The notes: generated by a model from the sequence alone, not told the origin. A DNA stretch of 64,000 nucleotides from Cuneatibacter sp. NSJ-177 (GCF_022867805.1 NZ_JALIFO010000001.1:744001-808000); one strand, 5' to 3'; shown: positions 33,651 through 42,515, counted from the stretch's first letter. A program made the numbers and translations.

Positions 33651-34580
33651 ATGATTCAGGTGAACAATCTGGTGAAGAGGTATGGGGAACTGATCGCGCT
33701 GGACCACTTTTCTCTGGAGGTTCAGGACGGGGAAATATTCGGCCTGCTGGGGCCCAACGGAAGTGGGAAGACAACGGCGATCCATTGTATGCTTTCTCTT
33801 TTGACGTATGATAAAGGGGATATTTCTCTTTTCGGAAAACCAATGAGCCCGCGCAGCTTTGATTTGAAGAAACGGATCGGAGTGGTGCCGCAGGAAGTAG
33901 CAGTATTTAACGAGCTGACGGTTCAGGAAAACATTGACTATTTTTGCAGCCTTTATGTATCCGAGAAGGCGGAGAGAAAGAAACTGGTGGAAGAAGCGCT
34001 CCAGTTTGTGGAGCTGACGGATTACCGGAAATTTTTGCCGCGAAAACTGTCCGGCGGCTTGCTGAGGAGGCTGAATATCGCCTGCGGCATCGCCCACCGG
34101 CCGGAGCTGATTTTTCTGGATGAGCCGACGGTGGCAGTGGACCCCCAGAGCCGGAACCGGATTCTGGAAGGGATCCGGGAGCTGAACCGCCAGGGAGCTA
34201 CGGTCATCTATACTTCCCATTACATGGAAGAAGTAGAACAGCTCTGCACCAGAATCATGATTATGGATAAAGGGCGGGAACTGGCCACCGGTACCAAGGA
34301 AGAACTGAAAGCCATGATCCGCAGCGGAGAGAAGCTGACCTTGGAGGTTCCGGAACTGGCAGAGGAGCAGCTGGAAGAAATCCGTAAGCTGCCGGGAATC
34401 CTCCACGTTAATTTTGACGGAGAACATCTTGTGGCGAGAGGAGAGGGAGAAGGGAGCGCGCTGATGGCGGTTTTAGACTTGCTGCGCCAGAATAGAATTC
34501 CGGTTGGACGCGTTTTCTCCGAACCGCCGACACTGAACGATGTGTTTTTGGAAATTACCGGGAAAGAATTGAGGGATTGA
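33651..34580 (+). CDS. ABC transporter ATP-binding protein (ABC-2 type exporter)
   Basis: About 309 residues. Walker A GPNGSGKTT, signature LSGGLLRRLNIACGI, Walker B LIFLDEPTVAVD, and the switch histidine in IYTSHYMEE. The C-terminal 80 residues form the extra regulatory domain typical of drug/lantibiotic/Na+ exporters. The ATG at 33651 follows GAGGG; an in-frame start at 33621 lacks a site. It would energise the two permeases encoded downstream. Confidence 0.94.
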   Translation: MIQVNNLVKRYGELIALDHFSLEVQDGEIFGLLGPNGSGKTTAIHCMLSLLTYDKGDISLFGKPMSPRSFDLKKRIGVVPQEVAVFNELTVQENIDYFCSLYVSEKAERKKLVEEALQFVELTDYRKFLPRKLSGGLLRRLNIACGIAHRPELIFLDEPTVAVDPQSRNRILEGIRELNRQGATVIYTSHYMEEVEQLCTRIMIMDKGRELATGTKEELKAMIRSGEKLTLEVPELAEEQLEEIRKLPGILHVNFDGEHLVARGEGEGSALMAVLDLLRQNRIPVGRVFSEPPTLNDVFLEITGKELRD

Positions 34581-34582
34581 CT

Positions 34583-35725
34583 ATGTTCGGATCAATTTAC
34601 AGGAAGCGGGTGCTCAGCAGCCTGCGCAGCAAAGAAATGCTGATATGGACCTGGATTTTTCCGATCCTTTTAGCCACCTTGTTCTATTTTGCCTTTTCGA
34701 AACTGGACAGCGCGGAGCAGTGGAGCCAGATTCCGGTGGGGATTGTGGCGGACTCCGAATACCAGAAGAACCAGATTTTTTCTCAGGTGATCGGAAGCCT
34801 GTCCGAAGAGGGCGATTCTCAGCTGCTCCTGGCGGAGATGGTGGACACTTTGGAAGAGGGGAAATCACTTCTTCGGGAAGAAAAAGCAGAGGCGGTCATC
34901 TATCTGGAGAATGGTTCACCGAAGCTTTTGGCAAAGGAAAACAGTTGGAATGCCTCCATCTTAAAAGGGGTACTCGACCGTTACTGTCAGACCGAGGCCG
35001 CAATCTACCAACTGTTGGAACAAAACCCCGGAAATATGGAGCTTCTCTCCGAGTTCCTTTCGACAAAGGTTTTGACCAAAGAGGCGTCCTTGACCGAAAA
35101 CCCTCCCACAGACACTCTGGGATATTACTTCGCGCTGCTGGCAATGGTCTGTCTCTACGGAGGATTCCAGGGCCTGGAAAGCATTTATTCGATTCAAGCC
35201 AACCTTTCTCCTCTGGGAGCGCGCCGTTCCCTGGCTCCGGTGAAAAAATTCCGGATGGTGTTCGTTGATCTTTTAGGGGGGCTGACGGTTCACATGATGG
35301 GAATGGCGGTGGCGATTTTCTATATTCTCTGTGTGCTCCGAGTGAATTTCGGAGACCGTCTCGGACTGGTTTTACTCACTTGTTTCATCGGAAGCCTGAC
35401 GGGCATTGCCTTTGGCTCTTTGGTGGGTGTATCGGCCCGGCTGAAAGAAGCGGCGAAGACGGCGGTAGTGGTGGCAGCTACGTTGACCTGTTGTTTCCTG
35501 GCAGGGCTGATGGTATCCGGGATTAACTATATAATCGCGCAGAAGGTCCCGGTAATTTCCTGGATCAATCCAGCGGCCCGGATTTCTGACGCCTTCCGGG
35601 CTCTCTACTGCTACGATTCTCTCATTCCATACTTGATCGATATGGGAGTTCTGGTACTGATCACCGTAATCTTGTTTGCCGGGACGGCATTTTTCCTGAG
35701 GAGGCAGCGCTATGAAAGTATTTAA
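34583..35725 (+). CDS. ABC-2 type permease, subunit 1
   Basis: About 380 residues. One N-terminal membrane helix, a large extracytoplasmic loop (about 45-175) and five to six C-terminal helices, the ABC2_membrane_3 plan (YRKRVLSSLRSKEMLIWTW at the start; YYFALLAMVCLYGGFQGLES at the first C-terminal helix). GAGGG precedes the ATG two bases after the ATPase stop. It overlaps the next permease gene by 14 bases. The two permeases probably form a heterodimer. Confidence 0.9.
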   Translation: MFGSIYRKRVLSSLRSKEMLIWTWIFPILLATLFYFAFSKLDSAEQWSQIPVGIVADSEYQKNQIFSQVIGSLSEEGDSQLLLAEMVDTLEEGKSLLREEKAEAVIYLENGSPKLLAKENSWNASILKGVLDRYCQTEAAIYQLLEQNPGNMELLSEFLSTKVLTKEASLTENPPTDTLGYYFALLAMVCLYGGFQGLESIYSIQANLSPLGARRSLAPVKKFRMVFVDLLGGLTVHMMGMAVAIFYILCVLRVNFGDRLGLVLLTCFIGSLTGIAFGSLVGVSARLKEAAKTAVVVAATLTCCFLAGLMVSGINYIIAQKVPVISWINPAARISDAFRALYCYDSLIPYLIDMGVLVLITVILFAGTAFFLRRQRYESI

Positions 35726-36923
35726 TTCCTGTATCCGGATCATGAAGCGGCGGAAGGCGTCGTTTCTGGTTTACCTGATCATATTTCTTGTGCTTGTGGT
35801 TTTAATGACGACCTTTTCAGTGGAGAATTATTCCACGGATTTTTCGGCTCAAAAACCGGAATTCACACTGATTAACCGAGATGGGGAAAGCCCTCTGATC
35901 AACGGTTTCCGCGAATATTTGGAAGGGTATGGGACGGAGTTTCCTCTTCCGGATGAGGAGCAGGCGCTCCAGGATGCAGTTTTCTTTCAGGCCAGCAACT
36001 ATATTGCCGTGATACCGGAAGGTTTTACCGCATCTCTGTTCGGAGAAAATCCGGTCCCGCTGCAGAAGACCACGTTTCCGGACTCGGCAAAGGGATATTA
36101 TCTGGACAGCCTGGTCAATCAATATTGGAATCAGATCCGCATGATTCATACTGCGGAGCCGGAGCTTCCGGAGGATCAGCTGATCCAAAAGACAGCGGAA
36201 AGCCTGGCGGTAACGGCGAAGGCAGAGCTCTTTTCTGAAAACGAGACGCCTCCGGTTCCGGTGTACTACCAGCTTTATTGCCAGATGCAGGGATACATTT
36301 TGATTGTCCTGGTACTGCTTGGAATTTCCACCGTACTGATGGTGTTTCACCGTCCCTATATCCGCCTTCGGAATATGTGCAGCCCGATGCCGCCGGAAAA
36401 AGTGTCGGCTCAGACGATCCTTTATGGAATTGCTATCAGCGTGCTGGCCTGGCTCCTTTTGACGGTGTTTGGATTGATTCTTTGGGGGCATACGCTTTCC
36501 GGGACGGACCTTCGCCAGATATTGCTCTTGGCGGCAAACAGTTTGACCTTTACCATCACGTCGGCCGGGATCGCCGTGCTGGCCAGCTGCTTCCTCCATT
36601 CACCGAATATTCAAAATGCAGCGGCCAATTTCCTTTCCCTGGGACTTTGCTTCCTGGGAGGCGTGTTCGTTCCTCTGGAACTGTTTGGGGAGGGCATGAT
36701 AAGGGTTGCCCGGTTTACGCCGACCTACTGGTACACCTTCGCTGTGGGAGAGATTTGCTCACTGACCGGTTTTTCCGCCGGCGAGCTGGGGCCGGTCTGG
36801 CAGGCGCTGGGGATTCAGCTCGGATTTGCTGCGGCCCTGTTCTGCGTGACAATGGCGGTTCAACGGCATAGAAACAGTGTGGAGGAAGGCTTTGGCCAGA
36901 CTAGAACGGAATACGAAGCATAA
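35712..36923 (+). CDS. ABC-2 type permease, subunit 2
   Basis: 403 residues, with one N-terminal helix, an outer loop (about 40-190) and six C-terminal helices, the same plan as the preceding gene (YLIIFLVLVVLMTTFSVEN; LGLCFLGGVFVPLELFGEGM). It overlaps that gene by 14 bases and ends the operon. Together with the ATPase and the divergent kinase/regulator it forms a regulated exporter, commonly used against peptide antibiotics or toxic ions. The substrate is unknown. Confidence 0.9.
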   Translation: MKVFNSCIRIMKRRKASFLVYLIIFLVLVVLMTTFSVENYSTDFSAQKPEFTLINRDGESPLINGFREYLEGYGTEFPLPDEEQALQDAVFFQASNYIAVIPEGFTASLFGENPVPLQKTTFPDSAKGYYLDSLVNQYWNQIRMIHTAEPELPEDQLIQKTAESLAVTAKAELFSENETPPVPVYYQLYCQMQGYILIVLVLLGISTVLMVFHRPYIRLRNMCSPMPPEKVSAQTILYGIAISVLAWLLLTVFGLILWGHTLSGTDLRQILLLAANSLTFTITSAGIAVLASCFLHSPNIQNAAANFLSLGLCFLGGVFVPLELFGEGMIRVARFTPTYWYTFAVGEICSLTGFSAGELGPVWQALGIQLGFAAALFCVTMAVQRHRNSVEEGFGQTRTEYEA

Positions 36924-36942
36924 GGAATCAAAGAATAAAAGA

Positions 36943-36978
36943 AAGAAGCCAGCCGGATGTTCTAGGCTGGCTTCTTCT
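36943..36978. terminator. Bidirectional terminator between ABC operon and hypD
   Basis: AAGAAGCCAGCC (36943-36954) and GGCTGGCTTCTT (36965-36976) form a perfect 12-base stem between convergent genes. Confidence 0.85.
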
Positions 36979-37008
36979 TGAAAGGGGATAGGACTTCCAC
37001 TGTCTGGT

Positions 37009-39384
37009 TTAGTGAAAGGATTGTTCGGTCCTCTCGATGATTTCATCCTGCAGCGCTTTGCTCAGGTTGCGGAAGTGATCGCTGTAACCGGCCACGCGGA
37101 CGATTAGATCTTTGTAATCTTCCGGGTGATTTTGCGCCTGAATCAGCGTCTCGCGGTCGATGACGTTGAACTGAATGTGATGACCATCCATGTTGAAGTA
37201 GGTGCGGACCAGATTTGCCATCTGGTTCAGGCCGTCTTCACCGGCAACCACAGCAGGCGTAAACTTCTGGTTCAGCAGCGTGCCGCCGGTCTGCAGATGA
37301 TCCATCTTCGAACAGGACTTGACCACAGCGGTCGGGCCTTTTACATCCGCGCCCTTTTCCGGGGAGATGCCTTCGGAAACCGGCTTATGGGCCAGACGGC
37401 CGTTGGCGCTGGCAATCATCACATCCCCGAAATATACGTGACAGGTGGTCGGCAGCATGTTGATGCGGTAAGTGCCGCCCTTCATGTTGGGACGTCCGGT
37501 TACGTTGGAGCGGTAGAACTCGAAGATGTCTCTCATGATGCTGTCCGCATAGTCGTCGTCGTTGCCGTATTTCGGCGTTTTGTTGCGGACCAGGTTCAGG
37601 ATACGGCTATCTTCGGCAAAGTTGGTCTCCAGCGCGTGGAGCAGTTCTTCCATGGTAAATTTCTTTTGCTCAAATACATTGTATTTGACAGCGGCCAAGC
37701 AGTCGGTGATGGTTCCGATGCCAACGCCCTGCAGATAGTTGGTATTGTAGCGGGCTCCGCCGGCGTTGTAATCCTTGCCCTTTTTAATACAGTCGTTGGT
37801 GATGATGGACAGGAACGGCGCGGGCATATATTCCGCATAAATCTTTTCGATGATATTGCTTCCCATCAGCTTGATGTCGAGGAAATATTTCACCTGCTTC
37901 TGATACGCTTCCCAAAGCTCCTCGTAGGACTGGAAGTTCCGAGCGTCGCCGGTGTGCGGGCCAAGCTGCTTTCCGGTCATCATATCCTTGCCGTCGAAGA
38001 GCGTAAGCTCAAAGATCTTCGGCAGGTTAAAGTATCCGGTCAGGATATAAGCTTCATTTCCAAAAGCGCCGGTTTCCACACAGCCGCTGGTCCCGCCGCG
38101 TCTCGCATCCTCCAGGCTCTTACCGGCGTTCAGCAGCTCCTGTACGATGGCGTCGGTGTTGTAGAAGGCCGGCTGGCCCCATCCCTTGCGGGAGATCTCA
38201 CAGGCGCGCTTCAGGAATTTCTGCGGCGTCTTGCGGCTGATCTGTACGTTGGAGCTGGGCTGAAGCAGCCGCATCTCATCCATGCAGTCCAGGATCAGAT
38301 AGCTGACATCGTTGACGCCGTCCTGGCCGTCCGGGGTGATGCCGCCGGTGTTGATGTTGGCAAAGTCCGTATAGGTGCTGCTTTCCTTTAAGGTGATTCC
38401 CACCTTCGGCGGCGCAGGCTGGTTGTTGAATTTTACCCACAGGCATTCCAGAAGTTCCAGCGCCTTGGCGTCATCCAGCTGCCCGGCATCCACGTCCGCT
38501 TTGTAGAAGGGGTACACGTGCTGATCCAGACGTCCGGGGCTGTAGGCATCCCAAGGATTCAGCTCGCTGGTAACGCCCAGGTGGGTGAACCAGTACATCT
38601 GGAGAGCCTGATGGAAGGTTTCCGGTTTGTGGGCGGGCACGACGTCGCAGTTGCGGGCGATCAGGAGCAGATCCTGCTTCCACTGCGGATCGTCGGTCCT
38701 TTCCGCCAGCTCTCTGGCATACGCGGCATAACGTTTCCCAAGGATCATGATGGCGTCGCAGCAGATGCTCATGGCATTCAGCTCGGCCTTTTTATCCAGC
38801 GCTTCTTTATCGTTGAAAAAGTCCAGATTCGCCAGCGCTTCTTTGATGTCATTCTGATAGTCCAGGTAACCCTTCTGGTATATCTTGATGGATCCGACCG
38901 TATGACCCGGTCCGCGCTGCTCCATGAATTCCGTAAAGATACCGGCCTCATAGGCGGCTTTCCACTCCGGAGTCATGTTCTCCAGGATCTTATTCCGGAT
39001 CGAGCGTTTCTCCCAGTAGGGGATGATCACATCTTCCTGGTACTTTAAGTCATCTTCCGACACTTTGAAGCTGATCAGCTCCCGGTCGTTCATCACGTGC
39101 AGATCCTGTAAGGTATGACAGCACAGTTCCGGGAAGGAAGGGGATCCCTGCGGGGAGTCGCCTTTCTCACCGACGATCAGTTCGCCTTCATTGATGCAGA
39201 GTGTTTTGTTGCTGAAATAATGCTTCAGCGCCAGAGCCCGCATCTCCGGAACCGAAACCGAACCTTCATACATCTTATAAGCCTCGGTCATCAGGCGGGC
39301 GCGCTCCATATCCAGATGGGCTACCGCGTCCAAGCTCTGTCTGCGCAGTTTGCGAATACGTTCATTCATTCCACGTTCTTCCAT
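37009..39384 (-). CDS. hypD: trans-4-hydroxy-L-proline dehydratase (glycyl radical enzyme)
   Basis: 791 residues. A glycyl radical enzyme that removes water from trans-4-hydroxy-L-proline to give pyrroline-5-carboxylate. The active-site Cys435 and Glu437 lie in GGTSGCVETG, and Gly766 in VRVAGYSDHF is the radical site. These match Cys434, Glu436 and Gly765 of C. difficile HypD with a one-residue offset throughout, and long segments (QISRKTPQKFLKRACEISRK, TCHVYFGDV) agree with that enzyme rather than with pyruvate formate-lyase or choline lyase. The activase gene lies four bases upstream. AGGAGG is eight bases before the ATG. ProC, needed for the next step, is not in the window. Confidence 0.88.
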   Translation of the reverse strand: MEERGMNERIRKLRRQSLDAVAHLDMERARLMTEAYKMYEGSVSVPEMRALALKHYFSNKTLCINEGELIVGEKGDSPQGSPSFPELCCHTLQDLHVMNDRELISFKVSEDDLKYQEDVIIPYWEKRSIRNKILENMTPEWKAAYEAGIFTEFMEQRGPGHTVGSIKIYQKGYLDYQNDIKEALANLDFFNDKEALDKKAELNAMSICCDAIMILGKRYAAYARELAERTDDPQWKQDLLLIARNCDVVPAHKPETFHQALQMYWFTHLGVTSELNPWDAYSPGRLDQHVYPFYKADVDAGQLDDAKALELLECLWVKFNNQPAPPKVGITLKESSTYTDFANINTGGITPDGQDGVNDVSYLILDCMDEMRLLQPSSNVQISRKTPQKFLKRACEISRKGWGQPAFYNTDAIVQELLNAGKSLEDARRGGTSGCVETGAFGNEAYILTGYFNLPKIFELTLFDGKDMMTGKQLGPHTGDARNFQSYEELWEAYQKQVKYFLDIKLMGSNIIEKIYAEYMPAPFLSIITNDCIKKGKDYNAGGARYNTNYLQGVGIGTITDCLAAVKYNVFEQKKFTMEELLHALETNFAEDSRILNLVRNKTPKYGNDDDYADSIMRDIFEFYRSNVTGRPNMKGGTYRINMLPTTCHVYFGDVMIASANGRLAHKPVSEGISPEKGADVKGPTAVVKSCSKMDHLQTGGTLLNQKFTPAVVAGEDGLNQMANLVRTYFNMDGHHIQFNVIDRETLIQAQNHPEDYKDLIVRVAGYSDHFRNLSKALQDEIIERTEQSFH

Positions 39385-39388
39385 TGTC

Positions 39389-40303
39389 TTAACCTCCTAT
39401 TTTTATATTTTGAAATCCGTTGTCGAGAAACATCTGTTTAAAGTGTTCCAGCTGCTCCTGCGGCGGCACTTTGAGCTGTTCGTCGGCGTAAGAGCGGTCT
39501 AAATTTTCATATTTGCTTTTCCCCGTGTTGTGATAGGGGAGAAGATTGAATCCAAGGGTCCGGATCTGGTTTTCTCTCAAAAAGTCAATGGTCTGCCGGA
39601 TGAATTCCTCGGAGGAATTGACTCCCCGGACCAGGGGAATACGGATGTTAATTTTGGCCCCCGCCTGATTCAGAGCGATCAGGTTATCTAAAATCAGACG
39701 GTTGTTCACGCCGATATAGGTCTTATGCTTTTCCGGATCCATCAGTTTGATGTCGTAGAGAAACGTATCCACGTAAGGGAGGATCCGGGCGAAATTTTCA
39801 TAAGGCGCGAACCCGCAGGTGTCGATATCGATGCTGTAACCCTTGCGGTGAAGCTTGCGGCAAAATTCCTCTATGTAGTCCATATTTTGAACCATGACTT
39901 CACCGCCGGAGAGCGTGATGCCGCCGCCGGATTCTTCGTAAAACATCTGGTCTTTTTCGGCTTCTTTGACCAGCTCATCCACGGTATAGTATTTGCCCAC
40001 CAGTTCTCTGGCGTTCATAGTACATTCATCTACACAGTTTCCGCAGGCTTTACAGAGCACCCGGTTCATACTGACGTGTCCGTCCACCAGGAGATTCGCT
40101 CCGTTGGGACATGCTTTTACGCAGGCGCCGCAGTCCACGCAGCGTTCGTGGTAATACATCAGCTCGACCTCATGGCGCTGACTTTCCGGATTGTGGCACC
40201 ACTGGCAGGATAGAGGGCATCCTTTAAAGAAGAAAGTGGTGCGGATACCGGGGCCGTCGTGGATCGAATATTTTTGAATGTTGAAAACATAAGGCTTTTT
40301 CAA
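39389..40303 (-). CDS. Glycyl-radical enzyme activating protein (radical SAM)
   Basis: 304 residues. Uses S-adenosylmethionine and a [4Fe-4S] cluster to install the glycyl radical on HypD. The radical SAM motif is CPLSCQWC (CxxxCxxC). Two extra ferredoxin-type sets follow (CVDCGACVKACP and CKACGNCVDEC), as in activases of dehydratase-type glycyl radical enzymes. GGGITLSGGEV is the SAM-binding GGE motif. The start is a TTG with AAAGGAGG seven bases before it. It is first in the hypE-hypD transcription unit, with its own consensus-like promoter. Confidence 0.92.
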   Translation of the reverse strand: MKKPYVFNIQKYSIHDGPGIRTTFFFKGCPLSCQWCHNPESQRHEVELMYYHERCVDCGACVKACPNGANLLVDGHVSMNRVLCKACGNCVDECTMNARELVGKYYTVDELVKEAEKDQMFYEESGGGITLSGGEVMVQNMDYIEEFCRKLHRKGYSIDIDTCGFAPYENFARILPYVDTFLYDIKLMDPEKHKTYIGVNNRLILDNLIALNQAGAKINIRIPLVRGVNSSEEFIRQTIDFLRENQIRTLGFNLLPYHNTGKSKYENLDRSYADEQLKVPPQEQLEHFKQMFLDNGFQNIKIGG

Positions 40304-40348
40304 ACCCCCGCCTCCTTTACGAATAGACTGCGTTCTAGTATTAATTCT

Positions 40349-40377
40349 ATTCTACGATAACTTGCCGGAAATTTCAA
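40349..40377 (-). promoter_or_regulatory. Promoter of the hypD operon
   Basis: On the minus strand TTGAAA (40377-40372), 17-base spacer, TAGAAT (40354-40349). Confidence 0.7.
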
Positions 40378-40384
40378 GTAAATT

Positions 40385-40422
40385 CCTGTAAAAACTTATA
40401 AAAACTGTTAGCATTTTACAGG
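40385..40422. promoter_or_regulatory. Inverted repeat between the hypD and TetR promoters
   Basis: CCTGTAAAA (40385-40393) and TTTTACAGG (40414-40422), 9-base perfect arms 20 bases apart, in the space between two divergent promoters. It is a candidate site for the TetR protein encoded at 40525. Confidence 0.45.
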
Positions 40423-40465
40423 CCTGCAAAAAGTGCGGTTCTGTGGACTGTAAGAAAAAATCCAC

Positions 40466-40494
40466 TTTACTTCCCAACTTTTCGATGCTATATT
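40466..40494 (+). promoter_or_regulatory. Promoter of the TetR gene at 40525
   Basis: TTTACT (40466-40471), 17-base spacer, TATATT (40489-40494). Confidence 0.55.
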
Positions 40495-40524
40495 AGAGAT
40501 AGTTGAAAAAAGGGGTATTGCAGC

Positions 40525-41109
40525 ATGGTTAAGAAAGAGAGCACCAAGAATAAGATTGCTCGAATTGCCTGGAAGCTGTTTCATGAAAAAGGCTATGAGA
40601 ACACGACGATCGATGAAATTATCTCAGAGTCCGGAACTTCTAAGGGGAGTTTTTATCATTATTACAGCGGGAAAGACGAACTCCTGAGCGCTTTGTCTTC
40701 CATTTTTGATGCAAAATATGAAGAGCTGATTCAGACCCTGGATCCGGAGATGAACAGCTATGAGAAACTTTTATATTTGTGTATTCAGGTTCACCGGATG
40801 GTGGAAAAAGAAATCCCGATGGATCTTTTGGCGTCCATGTATGCTTCTCAGGTAGTAAAAAAGGGAGACAAGCATCTGGTGGATCAGAACCGGTATTATT
40901 ATCGGATCGTGAACCAGCTGGTGGATGAGGGACAGAGGCGCGGACAGATTACGCGGGATCTGCCTTACTATGAAGTCACCCGGCTTTATGTGCTGGCGGA
41001 GCGGGCTCTGATCTACGATTATTGTATTTCAGACGGAAGCTATTCCTTGGAGGAGAATACGAAGAAAATGATGCCGCTCCTTTTTGGAGGGGTAAAAACC
41101 GCAGAGTAG
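40525..41109 (+). CDS. TetR/AcrR family transcriptional regulator
   Basis: 194 residues. N-terminal helix-turn-helix (about 8-60): KIARIAWKLFHEKGYENTTI, ISESGTSKGSFYHYYSGKDE. The C-terminal helices have no recognised ligand signature. It is divergent from the hypD operon across a 221-base region holding both promoters and an inverted repeat, so control of hydroxyproline use by this protein is a reasonable inference. Confidence 0.9.
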   Translation: MVKKESTKNKIARIAWKLFHEKGYENTTIDEIISESGTSKGSFYHYYSGKDELLSALSSIFDAKYEELIQTLDPEMNSYEKLLYLCIQVHRMVEKEIPMDLLASMYASQVVKKGDKHLVDQNRYYYRIVNQLVDEGQRRGQITRDLPYYEVTRLYVLAERALIYDYCISDGSYSLEENTKKMMPLLFGGVKTAE

Positions 41110-41250
41110 CGGACGCACCGGACTTTTGTCCGAGTATGCCCGAAGAAGAGCGTCTCCGGAAATGTGCGCATGGCTGCGGCAAGCGCCGGTCTGCGCAGGC
41201 ATTTCCGGAAACAGGTGGCTTTCAGCCATAGAATAAATAGGAGGTTGTTG

Positions 41251-41400
41251 ATGGAAAAAGTTTATCAGTCCATGAAATCCGCAGGTATTTTTAATCTTGT
41301 CATGGGAATTGCCACGATTCTTTTCGGAGCGATTGCAGGCAGTTTTGCCATCGTACACGGGGCAAAGCTTCTGCGCCGGAAAAACGAGATCACTTTTTAG
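41251..41400 (+). CDS. Small membrane protein, 49 residues
   Basis: AGGAGG lies six bases before the ATG. The product has one hydrophobic segment (about 12-37; IFNLVMGIATILFGAIAG) followed by a basic tail (KLLRRKNE), so it should sit in the membrane with the C-terminus inside. I do not recognise the family. It follows the TetR gene by 141 bases, a stretch with imperfect inverted repeats (around 41154-41217), and its last 11 bases overlap the end of the opposing gene. Confidence 0.65.
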   Translation: MEKVYQSMKSAGIFNLVMGIATILFGAIAGSFAIVHGAKLLRRKNEITF

Positions 41401-41698
41401 GTTTGTTCTTCATGGCAATCATGCGGGAAATGTTCCGGATCATATCAATTTTCGACTTTTCCTCCGGTGACATTTTCTGGGACAGCACCTGAAGAATCAT
41501 GTCGGTCTCGCTGTCGCTGAAGTCCATTCCACTTTGTTCGGACGAGGAAGAAAGCCCCATCAAAAACGGCATCATGGAATTCTTGTCCTTGCCGTTTGCT
41601 TCCGACATCATTTTCATCAGATACTGCATTTTGTCGGCGCTGATATTTTTCAGGGATGGGTCGTTCTGCCAATTATTATTGTTATCATTATCACTCAT
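41390..41698 (-). CDS. Small acidic Met/Asn/Ser-rich protein of unknown function, 102 residues
   Basis: Starts MSDNDNNNNWQNDPSLKN, then a predicted helical part (ADKMQYLMKMMSEANGKD; ILQVLSQKMSPEEKSKIDMI) and a basic end. No signal or membrane segment. GAGGTGAAGG precedes the ATG. It resembles uncharacterised short proteins kept in clostridial genomes, but I cannot name a family. It converges with the 49-residue membrane protein (11-base overlap). Confidence 0.65.
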   Translation of the reverse strand: MSDNDNNNNWQNDPSLKNISADKMQYLMKMMSEANGKDKNSMMPFLMGLSSSSEQSGMDFSDSETDMILQVLSQKMSPEEKSKIDMIRNISRMIAMKNKPKK

Positions 41699-41812
41699 TG
41701 TCCTTCACCTCTTACGCTTTTGTTTCCAATATATGCAAGGACCTACCGGGAAGATTCCCATATACTGATAGGGAAGACGGATTTTAGGAAAACCGCCTGT
41801 ATACTTTATGAT

Positions 41813-41848
41813 GAAACGAAACACAGCCGGCCGGCAGTGTTTCGTTTC
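41813..41848 (+). promoter_or_regulatory. Strong hairpin in the leader of the 47-residue gene
   Basis: GAAACGAAACAC (41813-41824) pairs perfectly with GTGTTTCGTTTC (41837-41848), and the loop itself can form GCC/GGC. No T run follows. It ends 50 bases before the next start codon. Confidence 0.6.
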
Positions 41849-41898
41849 CTATTTGCCGTGAAGGAGGAGCCCGTATCAAACGTTAGGAGGGAAGTATC

Positions 41899-42042
41899 AT
41901 GAGAACAAAATTGATGATTGACGGCAATGCCGTATACGAAGTGGAAGAAGAGTGCCTGCGCCGGAAAAAACAGGCCGAGCAAAAACCTGCCCCGGCGGGC
42001 GGCAACCGGTTCCGGGAGGGAAATCAGCCGCATAGAAGGTGA
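41899..42042 (+). CDS. Small charged protein, 47 residues
   Basis: TTAGGAGGG lies before the ATG. The product begins MRTKLMIDGNAVYEVEEECL and continues into a basic, Pro/Gly-rich tail ending NQPHRR. Codon use and the strong ribosome-binding site support a real gene, and a terminator follows 36 bases after the stop. I recognise no family or function. Confidence 0.65.
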   Translation: MRTKLMIDGNAVYEVEEECLRRKKQAEQKPAPAGGNRFREGNQPHRR

Positions 42043-42078
42043 AAAATAGCTGCAAAGCAGCGCAAAAGACGATTACGG

Positions 42079-42114
42079 CCACGGGATTCCAAATAAAGAA
42101 TCCCGTGGTTTTTT
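42079..42114 (+). terminator. Terminator of the 47-residue gene
   Basis: CCACGGGATTC (42079-42089) pairs with GAATCCCGTGG (42098-42108), then six T. Confidence 0.9.
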
Positions 42115-42143
42115 ATTCGACAGATAATTCCTCCGCGCAAAGG

Positions 42144-42171
42144 AAAAAAGAGGACGCCGATTGGCGTCCTC
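42144..42171 (-). terminator. Terminator of the high-cysteine protein gene
   Basis: On the minus strand GAGGACGCC, loop AATC, GGCGTCCTC, then TTTTTT. Confidence 0.85.
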
Positions 42172-42209
42172 CTCTTTTCAATATTTGTCGGCTAAAATAC
42201 AAGCGATTC

Positions 42210-42422
42210 TTAGAATCCGCCGCCGCAGCAGCACATAATCAGCAGGATCCAAAGGATGCTGTCGCAGCCACAGCCGCCGTTGTTACCGCAGCCATCGCCA
42301 GAATTTCCCCAGCCGCCGCCGCAGCAGCAAAGCAGAAGGATCAAAAAGATTACGTTGCTCCCGCCAAGACCACAACCAGAATTGCATCCGCCACCACAGT
42401 TCGTCGCTGTTAAATCACTCAT
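42210..42422 (-). CDS. Cysteine/glycine-rich small protein (chorion-class high-cysteine type)
   Basis: 70 residues with 14 cysteines and many glycines. Two short hydrophobic segments (NVIFLILLLCCCGGG and SILWILLIMCCCGGGF) alternate with Gly/Asn/Cys stretches, so the chain has two similar halves. It resembles the clostridial proteins annotated as chorion-class high-cysteine. CTGGAGG lies nine bases before the ATG and a strong terminator follows. It may belong to a spore or surface structure held by disulfides; that is a guess from composition. Confidence 0.7.
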   Translation of the reverse strand: MSDLTATNCGGGCNSGCGLGGSNVIFLILLLCCCGGGWGNSGDGCGNNGGCGCDSILWILLIMCCCGGGF

Positions 42423-42515
42423 TGTATGAAACCTCCAGGGTTTTTAATTTTTATATTGTATCCTATGAGGCGGGCTTGCCCTTGTTTCCGAAACTTTATG
42501 GGCTGTTTTTTTCAC

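Noticed and set aside
37126-38391. 421-codon open frame antisense to hypD
   Set aside because: HypD is certain on the minus strand; this frame has no homology or start site.
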